Source: DATKCN01 sp035513175 (GTDB taxonomy: Bacteria; Chloroflexota; Chloroflexia; Thermomicrobiales; CFX8). Taken from it: DNA of 5,840 nucleotides. The DNA lies in the NCBI GenBank assembly GCA_035513175.1, contig DATKCN010000212.1, positions 1 to 5,840 on the forward strand, read 5' to 3'. A program made the translations under genes and the position numbers. The notes beneath the pieces are model-generated. The model was not told the origin of the DNA. It was given only the letters and a program-made list of their open reading frames with translations, and did not search any database. This document shows, in pieces, positions 1 through 5,289 of this stretch; within the stretch, counting starts at the first letter, position 1, and every line of letters starts with the position of its first letter.

Positions 1-1
1 G

Positions 2-1015
2 GATGTGCGGCGGGTGCTGAGCGACGGCTGGAAGCCGGCCAGGGAAGCGGCTGATCGCATCGCCGGGGCGGGGCGCGTCTTCGTCGTTGGCATCGGCACC
101 AGCTATCATGCGGCGTTGATGGGCGGCTGGCTGCTACGGGCAGCCGGGATGGACGCGCGCGCCGTGTCGTCGTTCGACTTCGCGACCTATCCCGACAACG
201 TCGGCCTGCGGTCTGCTGACGCGGTCGTCGTGATGGCGCACACCGGCGTGAAGTCGTACTCGGCGCGCTCGCTGGAGATGGCGGCCAACGCCGACGCGGC
301 GGTCGTGTCGATCGGCAGCCAGGCGGCGGAGCATCCCGGCTCGCAGCTCATTCTGCGCACGATCGAGCGGGAGCGGTCGGCTGCCTACACCTCGTCGCAC
401 ATCACGGCCATGACGGTGCTGGCGCAGGTGGCGACGGAACTGGGAGAGGGCCGTGGCGCGCCGGGCGTGAGCGGCTTTCGCACGGCGCTGCAGGCGCTGC
501 CGGAGCAGATCGCGGGCGTGCTGGCGCGCGAGGATGAGGTGCTGCCGATCTCGCGCGACGCCGTCGAGCGGCGCATCTACGCCTGCGGGGCAGGACCGAA
601 CGAGATCGCGGCCATCGAGGCGGTCATCAAGGTGCGCGAAGCGGCTTATGGCTGGATCGACGCGCTGGCGACCGAGCAGTTCCTGCACGGCCCGATGGTG
701 GCGGTCAACGAGGGCGATCTCAATATCGTCGTCAACGTGGCAGGGTCGGCTTCGGCCACCCGCGTGGCAGAAGTAACGGCCACGCTGAACGGGTTTGGCT
801 CGAAGCTGTGGCTGGTCGGGCAGGGTGTGGCCGCCGTGCCGGACGCGCCGGTGTTCGCGCTGCCGGAGACGGAAGAACTGATCTCGCCGTTGCTGGCGAC
901 TGTGCCGTTGCAGATCCTGGCCTACCAGATGGCGGTCCACAAGGGGCTGAACCCGGACACCTTCCGGCGCGACAACCCGCGCTACATGGAGGCGTTCGGG
1001 CTGCTGAAGCTTTAG
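2..1015 (+). CDS. Two-SIS-domain sugar isomerase/deaminase-like protein (GlmS isomerase-half family), 5' end cut by window
   Basis: SIS domains bind phosphosugars, and this protein resembles the isomerase half of glucosamine-6-phosphate synthase. The frame is open to the left edge, so the real start probably lies outside; the GTG at 5 is only the first possible internal start. Numbering from that GTG, SIS domain 1 spans about residues 24-150, with a phosphosugar-binding loop GIGTSYHA (29-36). SIS domain 2 spans about 185-320. E205, K209, E212 and H228 (in FLHGP) keep the spacing of E. coli GlmS E481, K485, E488 and H504. The C-terminal tail (NPDTFRRDNPRY) ends without the lysine that aligns with GlmS K603. 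There is no glutaminase domain in the visible part, and the missing N-terminus appears short. A sugar-phosphate isomerase or deaminase working without glutamine is therefore the best guess; the substrate is unknown. It ends convergently with the minus-strand gene at 1319-1612. Confidence 0.85.
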   Translation, partial: DVRRVLSDGWKPAREAADRIAGAGRVFVVGIGTSYHAALMGGWLLRAAGMDARAVSSFDFATYPDNVGLRSADAVVVMAHTGVKSYSARSLEMAANADAAVVSIGSQAAEHPGSQLILRTIERERSAAYTSSHITAMTVLAQVATELGEGRGAPGVSGFRTALQALPEQIAGVLAREDEVLPISRDAVERRIYACGAGPNEIAAIEAVIKVREAAYGWIDALATEQFLHGPMVAVNEGDLNIVVNVAGSASATRVAEVTATLNGFGSKLWLVGQGVAAVPDAPVFALPETEELISPLLATVPLQILAYQMAVHKGLNPDTFRRDNPRYMEAFGLLKL

Positions 1016-1078
1016 GCACAGCGTGTGGAGGCGGTCCGCGAAAGGATCGGATTGATGCCGCGAGAACGCCTCTACTTC

Positions 1079-1102
1079 GCAGGGGCGAAATGCTTTCGCC
1101 CC
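1079..1102 (+). repeat. REP-like hairpin, unit 1
   Basis: A tetranucleotide GCAG (1079-1082) is followed by the stem GGGCGAAA (1083-1090), loop TGC (1091-1093) and stem TTTCGCCC (1094-1101). C1102 can also pair with G1082, giving 9 bp. REP sequences have this architecture: a GTAG-like guide tetranucleotide directly 5' of a short imperfect palindrome. Here the second base differs (GCAG). It faces unit 2 at 1167-1189 in inverted orientation. Confidence 0.6.
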
Positions 1103-1166
1103 GGACCGCCGCGCGCCTGACTGCATCAACGGTACTTGTGCCGCCAAGGAGACGCTGGTCAGCATT

Positions 1167-1189
1167 GGGCGAATGCAATTCGCCCCTAC
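1167..1189 (-). repeat. REP-like hairpin, unit 2 (inverted)
   Basis: Read on the minus strand, GTAG (1189-1186) is followed by the stem GGGCGAAT, loop TGC and stem ATTCGCCC (1185-1167). The GTAG head and 8-bp palindrome match the standard REP layout recognised by RAYT (TnpA-REP) transposases. Compared with unit 1, the pair next to the loop is T:A instead of A:T, so the stem is preserved. The head-to-head spacing of about 110 bp for the whole pair fits a REPIN. No RAYT gene is in the window. Confidence 0.6.
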
Positions 1190-1229
1190 GCAATTGACGT
1201 GATGCTGACGCAAAGGTGACTCAGAGGCT

Positions 1230-1271
1230 TAAAGGACGACAACGCTTAACAACGACAGTTGTCGTCCTTTA
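1230..1271. terminator. Long inverted repeat, probable bidirectional terminator
   Basis: A perfect 14-bp inverted repeat (TAAAGGACGACAAC at 1230-1243, its complement at 1258-1271) has a 14-nt loop. Stem ends are A-rich on the left and T-rich on the right (AAAGG...CCTTT), and it sits between two convergent genes, which is where a shared terminator is expected. The T-tract is short (CCTTT, then AG), so it would be a weak intrinsic terminator. A competing hairpin ACGACA-GT-TGTCGT (1252-1265) overlaps the right arm. A protein-binding dyad is an alternative. Confidence 0.5.
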
Positions 1272-1318
1272 GATTTCCCTGTCATGGCGCGGTGTGCGCC
1301 GAGTCCGCGGCGCCGGAG

Positions 1319-1612
1319 CTACTTCGCGGGCATCGTTGCGCGGGCGTTGTCGAGCACCTGCTTCGGATTCGTCTCACTGATCGCGCGCACGTCCCAGCTG
1401 ACGATGTCCATCCACGGCTGGAGCAGCCGGTTGACCTCCTGCGGGTCGGCGACATCAAGAATCATGAACCCCGCGCCGCCGCCGACGAGGTTGTACCAGC
1501 CGCGCACCTGCTTGCCCAGCGCGTTGATCGCGTCCTGCTGGGCGAGCAGGCGTTCCGCGACCTGCTGGTAGCTGGTGCCCGGCTGCCAGGTAAAGCTGCA
1601 ATACCACAACAT
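1319..1612 (-). CDS. DUF3303-type small protein of unknown function
   Basis: This 97-residue protein resembles DUF3303 family members, which are small single-domain proteins of about 90-100 residues, probably with a ferredoxin-like alpha/beta-barrel fold. Visible family features are the N-terminal MLWYCSFTWQPGT strand, the central GWYNLVGGGAGF segment (residues 38-49), a DVADPQEV helix start (53-60), and the QPWMDIVSWDVRAI segment (65-78). No signal peptide, membrane segment or catalytic motif is apparent. The ATG at 1612 is preceded on the minus strand by AGGGAG about 10 nt upstream, an acceptable ribosome binding site. It is divergent from the phosphatase gene at 1732 and converges on the SIS gene, with the 1230-1271 inverted repeat downstream. 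No function is known to me; the family assignment is from recalled similarity. Confidence 0.8.
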   Translation of the reverse strand: MLWYCSFTWQPGTSYQQVAERLLAQQDAINALGKQVRGWYNLVGGGAGFMILDVADPQEVNRLLQPWMDIVSWDVRAISETNPKQVLDNARATMPAK

Positions 1613-1731
1613 CGTACTTTAGCTCCCTTCAATCCCTCGACGCGTCTACAGTTCGTGCGTCACAATGCACTTTCGCAGGATTGAGACCGCTGGATCGCGA
1701 TTTCGAAAGCGAGTGACTGCTGGACATAGAG
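1613..1731. promoter_or_regulatory. Divergent promoter region between the DUF3303 and phosphatase genes
   Basis: These 119 bases must drive both the minus-strand gene and the plus-strand gene. A poor plus-strand promoter candidate is TCGACG (1637-1642) with CACAAT (1661-1666) at 18-bp spacing; each box matches 4 of 6 consensus positions. No clear minus-strand pair was found. The octamer GTCACAAT (1659-1666) recurs in the other divergent region at 5242-5249. Confidence 0.3.
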
Positions 1732-2151
1732 TTGCCCGATGGAACGATCGTTCGCGCCCGGCCCGTCAACGAGCGCGATCCCGACGACGCCTGGCGCGAT
1801 TTCGGTCTCTACTGCGATCCTCGCTGGGCGCCGATCTGGCCGTCGGACCTGATCGACTGGCCCGACTTCGGCGTGCCCGCCGACGCCGAGTGCGCCGCCG
1901 AACAGATCGTCGCCGCGTACGAGCGCGCGCGGTCCGGTCAGCACGTCGAGATCGGCTGCATCGGCGGCCTGGGCCGCACTGGGACAGTGCTGGCCTGTAT
2001 GGCGATTCTGGCCGGGAGCGAGCCAGCCAACGCCGTCGCCTGGGTGCGCGAGACGTATGACGCCCGCGCGGTCGAGACGCCGGAGCAGGAGCGATGGGTG
2101 GAGTGGTTCGGGGGGCGGCGGGGGTCGGGACGCGGGACGCGGGACGCGTAG
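1732..2151 (+). CDS. Small protein-tyrosine-phosphatase-family protein
   Basis: The protein is 139 residues long if it starts at TTG 1732. It carries the cysteine-phosphatase signature C76-IGGLG-R82-T83 (CX5R plus hydroxyl residue), in which C76 would be the nucleophile and R82 would bind phosphate. W43-P44-D45-F46-G47-V48-P49 matches the WPD loop of tyrosine phosphatases, with D45 as general acid. A Q-loop-like ETPEQ lies at 115-119. The usual histidine before the catalytic cysteine is glycine, which I recall as normal for this small bacterial subfamily. It is predicted cytoplasmic, with no signal or membrane segment. The substrate is unknown. The start is uncertain: TGA at 1714-1716 closes the frame, no in-frame ATG or GTG precedes the domain, and CTG at 1717 or 1720 would also keep the conserved ELPDGT lead-in. 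The tail after W125-F126 is encoded by a GC-rich heptamer repeat. It converges on the propeller gene with 21 bp between stops. Confidence 0.8.
   Translation: MPDGTIVRARPVNERDPDDAWRDFGLYCDPRWAPIWPSDLIDWPDFGVPADAECAAEQIVAAYERARSGQHVEIGCIGGLGRTGTVLACMAILAGSEPANAVAWVRETYDARAVETPEQERWVEWFGGRRGSGRGTRDA
2127..2147 (+). repeat. GGGACGC heptamer, three tandem copies
   Basis: Three perfect back-to-back copies of GGGACGC (2127-2133, 2134-2140, 2141-2147) lie at the very end of the phosphatase gene and run to its TAG stop. Seven is not a multiple of three, so a copy gain or loss would change the C-terminal frame. A related degenerate string (GGGACGC, GGGACT, GGGATC) occurs at 5215-5234. Confidence 0.85.
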
Positions 2152-2172
2152 GAGAAGGCCCGTGCCCCGACC

Positions 2173-5160
2173 TCAGTCGATCCTTACCCTCCAGATCTCG
2201 GGGCCGTCACCGGTGTCCAGCGAGAACCACAGCTCGTGCGTGCTGAGCCAGAGGGGGTTGTCGGCGCGCGGGCCGTCCGGGGTGACCCAGGTGAGATCCC
2301 GGCCGTCGACCGACATGAGCGCGATCCTGCCGCGCACTCCGGCCGCCAGCCAGCTGCTGTCCTTCGACCAGGCGATGCCGTCGCCGGGGCTGCCGCGCGC
2401 CAGCTCGATCGGCCGACCGATGTCCGCGACGGGAACGACGTGCAACGCGTCCGACCGCCCGCTGTCGTTCGACAGCTCGCCGAAGTGCCGCAGGCGGTAG
2501 GCAACCTGCGTTGCGTCCGGACTCAGCGCCATCTCCCAGAGCGCCACGCCGAGGTCACGGGGACGGGTGGTCAGTTCGATGAGCGAATCGACGCGCATGC
2601 TGTTTCCGTCGATGACCACGCGCACGAGAGAGACGCGCCGCGGCAGCCCGTCGCGCCAGTCATCCGGCTGCGCCACGAGCAGCGTGCGATTGTCGACCCA
2701 GATGGTCTGCAACGGGACATCCAGCAGGCTGTCGTGCGGCAGGGCCCAGCGCAACGCCTGCCGCGGGGACGTGTCCCAGCCGGCCACCCACAGCGACACC
2801 GCCTGCTGCTCCGGGTCGACGACGAAGAACGAGGCGTTGAACTGGTCGGGTGACAGGCTCGGGGCCGCGTAATAGCGCGCGCCAAGCTCATCCAGCCCGG
2901 CCGGGTTCAGCGGTCGAAAGTCGTAGCGCGCGTCGATGTCCCGCGTGAACTGCGGGGCGTAAAAGATTAGCCGGGTCGCCGCCGCTCCAGCGCGAGGAAT
3001 CGCTGCGGCGAGCAGCCCGTTCCCGCTCGGCAGCCAACTGCCGCCTTGCGAGCCGGACAGCAGCCGCCGGGCTCGACGCCGCTCCGTGTTCCAGATGACG
3101 GTCTCGCCGTGCGCGGCGCGCAGCGTTACGTACTGGCCATTCGGGCTGGCGACGCTACCCGGGACGAGCTGGTTGCCTGACCCGGCGTTGGCCACCGGCG
3201 CGGGCTCGGCCGCCTGACCACGCAGCGCGACCGGCCGCTCCGTCTCCGTTGCCACGGGAAGCGCGTCTTCCGGCAGCCAGCCGAGCACGCGCGGGCCAAC
3301 CGAGTTCGGGCCAATCTCGCCGTGGACGGTGCGCGGCGCCCAGTCCGGCCCGAAGGCGACGAAGGCGATGTCGGGGACGATTCTTCCGGCGGGATCAGTC
3401 GCGTCCCCGGTCAGATACCAGCTGACGACCGTTGGCCACAACAGCGTCGTGCCATCCGGTGACCACGCGCCATTGGGGTGCGGGCTTTCGGTGAACGGCT
3501 CCGGCTCGCCGCCGCCCGCCGGTATGCGGAAGAAGACATAGCGGAAATAGCCCAGCGTCTGAGCCGTGCCGGACTGGAAGATGACCGTCCGTCCGTCCGG
3601 CGACACCGACGCGACGTCGAGATGCTCGCCGGTCTCCGGAGCCCACAGGAACGACGATGCTCCGTCGCGGCTCAGCGACGCCAGCTCCGCCTGCTCGTAG
3701 CGGCGCGCCGTCGGGCTGAAGACCTGCCCCGGAGCGAACTCGATCGTCTCGATCGTCTCATCGGCGATGTGTGAGAAGAAAAGCGCGCTGCTGTCCGGCG
3801 CCCAGTGGGCCGCGCCAGCCTTGCGATGCTCGACGCTGGCGATGAGCGCCCCAACGCCCTCGTCGCTCATGTGGCGCAGCTCGAGCGACTCCCCCGGCCA
3901 GCGCTGGTCGCGTGGCGGCACGATCGCGATGCGCGTGCCATCTGGCGCCACGCTGGCGTACGCGACGCTCCCCTGATACACGACGCGCTCGGCGCCGGTC
4001 TCGACATCGACTGCCAGCAGCCTGCCCTCGTTGGCCAGCCGCGCGTGAAACGCTTCGACCGTCTCGCCCGGCGGGCCGTGCGGGGAATCGGCGATCAGCA
4101 GCTCGGTCTCGCCAAGCCAGCCGGTGAAGTATCGGAACGAATCGGTCGCATCGAACGTCAGCTCCTGGATGAGGTCTCCGCCAATCTCTGCCACGGTGAG
4201 CGTGAACGTGCCCTCGCGGGCTGCCCAGAACGCGATCCGGCGACCATCGGGTGAAAGCGTCGGGTTCCCGAGCCATTCGTCGCTCTCGCTCCATGCCCCC
4301 AGCGAGCGAGTGTCGCGCGTCGCGAGGCTCAGCGCCTCGATCCGTCCGCCCGTCGATTGCTGGATCAGCCAGCCGGTGTGTTGCGGCGGCGCCGCCGTCA
4401 CGAGCAGCGGGACCGGGTCGCGCGCGCCTGAGAGCAGCCCGCTCAGCGTCGCAAGCCCCACGATCGCCACCACCGCCATCGCCACGGCCCCGAGCACGGG
4501 CAGCAGGCGGAGGCCACGCCGTCGCCGGGCGGGCGCGTCCGGAAGGCTGTGCTCGTAGCGGTCCACCTCGGCGCCCAGCTCGGCGTCCAGCCTTGCGATC
4601 GCCTCAACCACGGCCGGGCAGCGGTCGCAGTGCAGGACGTGGGAGATGTATTGCAGGCGTTCATCCGAATCGAGGGCACGGTCGCTCAGTAGCGAAACGG
4701 TGGCGGTAAAGCGCTCGCATGGCACAGGCAGCGCGAGGTCGACGGCGCGGCGCGCCTGAAACAGGTCCGCGCCGACACGCTCGGGGGAAGTCTCCAGGAT
4801 GTCCGCGATCGTGTGTGCGTCGACGCCCAGCCCGGTGCGGAAGGCCAGCGCGACCGCGGCGGCGCCCGGCGCTCCGGCGCTGGCAGGCAACGGCCGATCG
4901 TCGTCCTGCTTCCGGCCGGGCAGATGCTTCAGCACCCGCTCCAGCATGTACTGCGAGCGCGCGCGGGAGGAAACCGTCCGCAGGGCATCCACGTCGAGCG
5001 CGGCGTCCCCCGGAGGCCAGGCGATGTCGTCCGCCGTGCGCCCGTCGAACAGCAGCCGCAGTGTCGCGCGCAGGCGCGAATGCGTGACGCCCCGCCGCTC
5101 GCCGCCGGAGCGGTGGCTGACCGAGAACAGATCGAGGGGCATGAGGTCAGGATTTCGCAC
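2173..5160 (-). CDS. Membrane-tethered sigma4-like HTH / zinc anti-sigma / beta-propeller protein
   Basis: A 995-residue protein. Residues 1-95 are poorly recognisable; I find no convincing sigma region 2. Residues 98-142 resemble ECF sigma region 4 (helix AHTIADILE, turn, helix ERVGADLFQARRAV). C148, H174, C178 and C181 form a zinc anti-sigma HX3CX2C motif with an upstream cysteine. RRRR (212-215) precedes one membrane helix (about 217-244), which predicts the N-terminus in the cytoplasm and the C-terminus outside. Residues 262-995 carry about ten WD40-like/TolB-type PD40 repeats: SPDGRRIAF (303), APDGTRIAI (405), APDSSALFF (454), SPDGRTVIF (520), SPDGTTLLW (567), SPNGQYVTL (672), SPDQFNASF (770), SPDATQVAY (880) and weaker ones at 710 and 932. 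That is enough for one large or two smaller propellers. The GTG start at 5160 is backed by GGAGGA six bases upstream, better than the ATG at 5142. Role inferred: a transmembrane sensor or regulator. It is divergent from metG, with no ECF sigma partner alongside. Confidence 0.9.
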   Translation of the reverse strand: MRNPDLMPLDLFSVSHRSGGERRGVTHSRLRATLRLLFDGRTADDIAWPPGDAALDVDALRTVSSRARSQYMLERVLKHLPGRKQDDDRPLPASAGAPGAAAVALAFRTGLGVDAHTIADILETSPERVGADLFQARRAVDLALPVPCERFTATVSLLSDRALDSDERLQYISHVLHCDRCPAVVEAIARLDAELGAEVDRYEHSLPDAPARRRRGLRLLPVLGAVAMAVVAIVGLATLSGLLSGARDPVPLLVTAAPPQHTGWLIQQSTGGRIEALSLATRDTRSLGAWSESDEWLGNPTLSPDGRRIAFWAAREGTFTLTVAEIGGDLIQELTFDATDSFRYFTGWLGETELLIADSPHGPPGETVEAFHARLANEGRLLAVDVETGAERVVYQGSVAYASVAPDGTRIAIVPPRDQRWPGESLELRHMSDEGVGALIASVEHRKAGAAHWAPDSSALFFSHIADETIETIEFAPGQVFSPTARRYEQAELASLSRDGASSFLWAPETGEHLDVASVSPDGRTVIFQSGTAQTLGYFRYVFFRIPAGGGEPEPFTESPHPNGAWSPDGTTLLWPTVVSWYLTGDATDPAGRIVPDIAFVAFGPDWAPRTVHGEIGPNSVGPRVLGWLPEDALPVATETERPVALRGQAAEPAPVANAGSGNQLVPGSVASPNGQYVTLRAAHGETVIWNTERRRARRLLSGSQGGSWLPSGNGLLAAAIPRAGAAATRLIFYAPQFTRDIDARYDFRPLNPAGLDELGARYYAAPSLSPDQFNASFFVVDPEQQAVSLWVAGWDTSPRQALRWALPHDSLLDVPLQTIWVDNRTLLVAQPDDWRDGLPRRVSLVRVVIDGNSMRVDSLIELTTRPRDLGVALWEMALSPDATQVAYRLRHFGELSNDSGRSDALHVVPVADIGRPIELARGSPGDGIAWSKDSSWLAAGVRGRIALMSVDGRDLTWVTPDGPRADNPLWLSTHELWFSLDTGDGPEIWRVRID
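4429..4512 (-). other. Single transmembrane helix of the propeller protein
   Basis: Residues about 217-244 form a hydrophobic stretch rich in L, V, A and I, directly after ARRRRG. The positive-inside rule places the sigma-like and ZAS domains in the cytoplasm and the propeller outside. Confidence 0.85.
4618..4719 (-). other. Zinc-binding anti-sigma (ZAS) motif within the propeller protein
   Basis: C148-X25-H174-X3-C178-X2-C181 reproduces the ZAS (zf-HC2) layout. The spacings of 26, 4 and 3 residues equal those of RsrA C11, H37, C41 and C44. The intervening LLSDRALDSDERLQYISHVL matches the helical LSayLDGELspeEraalEaHL pattern of the family. These are the only cysteines in the 995 residues. 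Confidence 0.75.
4735..4872 (-). other. Sigma region-4-like HTH domain within the propeller protein
   Basis: Residues about 97-142 align with the ECF sigma-4 pattern (AVALAF-RTGLGVDAHTIADIL, then ERVGADLFQARRAV). The family's basic recognition-helix segment, typically TVKSRLHRARRAL, reads RVGADLFQARRAV here. The K, S and R positions have become G130, A131 and D132. This implies weak or absent DNA binding; the fold is inferred from the pattern only. Confidence 0.6.
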
Positions 5161-5166
5161 GCAGCG

Positions 5167-5172
5167 TCCTCC
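5167..5172 (-). promoter_or_regulatory. Shine-Dalgarno site fixing the GTG start of the propeller gene
   Basis: On the minus strand GGAGGA lies six bases before the GTG at 5160. The competing ATG at 5142 has no purine-rich site upstream. This favours the 995-residue form over a 989-residue form. Confidence 0.75.
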
Positions 5173-5212
5173 AGATTGTTCGCCTCAACAGTACAAGACC
5201 TGTCGAGTGGGG

Positions 5213-5241
5213 TTGGGACGCGGGGACTGGGATCGTAACGT
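5213..5241 (+). promoter_or_regulatory. Possible metG promoter
   Basis: TTGGGA (5213-5218) and TAACGT (5236-5241) are 17 bp apart, matching 4 of 6 and 3 of 6 of the sigma70-type consensus. This would leave an untranslated leader of roughly 40 bases. It is a weak match and could be chance. Confidence 0.3.
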
Positions 5242-5289
5242 GTCACAATCCCACGTGGCATCGCGCATCGGGGAAGTGAGACATACGAA

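Larger units (their letters stand above)
1016..1318. other. Convergent intergenic region with REP-like hairpins and terminator
   Basis: About 300 bases lie between the stop of the SIS gene and the stop of the DUF3303 gene, which run toward each other. I see no convincing gene here. The open frames crossing it are shadows of the flanking genes. It holds an inverted pair of REP-like hairpins (1079-1189), 8-bp outer inverted repeats around each hairpin (1030-1037 with 1103-1110, and 1158-1165 with 1202-1209), a long inverted repeat at 1230-1271, and a small GC-rich hairpin at 1296-1313 (6-bp stem GCGCCG/CGGCGC). Confidence 0.7.
5161..5289. promoter_or_regulatory. Divergent promoter region between the propeller gene and metG
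   Basis: These 129 bases serve two divergent genes. Visible structures are an 8-bp dyad with one mismatch (CTCAACAG at 5184-5191, CTGTCGAG at 5200-5207, 8-nt gap), a 6-bp dyad TGGGAT/ATCCCA (5228-5233 with 5248-5253) overlapping the possible metG promoter, and a CACGTG palindrome (5252-5257). The region is too short for a T-box leader upstream of metG. Confidence 0.5.

Noticed and set aside
134..1213. 359-codon minus-strand open frame opposite the SIS gene
   Set aside because: It is antisense to a clear SIS protein; its translation is R/H/Q-rich with no domain pattern, typical of a shadow frame in GC-rich DNA.
1259..1684. 141-codon plus-strand open frame over the DUF3303 gene
   Set aside because: The minus strand has a recognisable family protein with a ribosome binding site; this frame shows nothing recognisable.
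2236..2853. 205-codon plus-strand frame, and other long frames opposite the propeller gene (3805-4254, 4251-4709, 4813-5238)
   Set aside because: All are antisense to a continuous 995-codon gene with PD40 repeats; their compositions (R, A, G, P, H rich) mark them as shadows.
3738..3761. 9-bp direct repeat (CTCGATCGT twice) inside the propeller gene
   Set aside because: It simply encodes a repeated ETI-ETI tripeptide in frame; a small local duplication with no sign of function.
4870..5160. Sigma region 2 in the N-terminus of the propeller protein
   Set aside because: The segment is helix-prone but lacks the acidic/aromatic core and the DAEDLVQETF-type motif of ECF sigma2, so I cannot support calling it a full sigma factor.
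5161..5289. T-box or other tRNA-sensing leader upstream of metG
   Set aside because: Only 129 bases separate the two start codons and no T-box consensus or antiterminator fold is visible.
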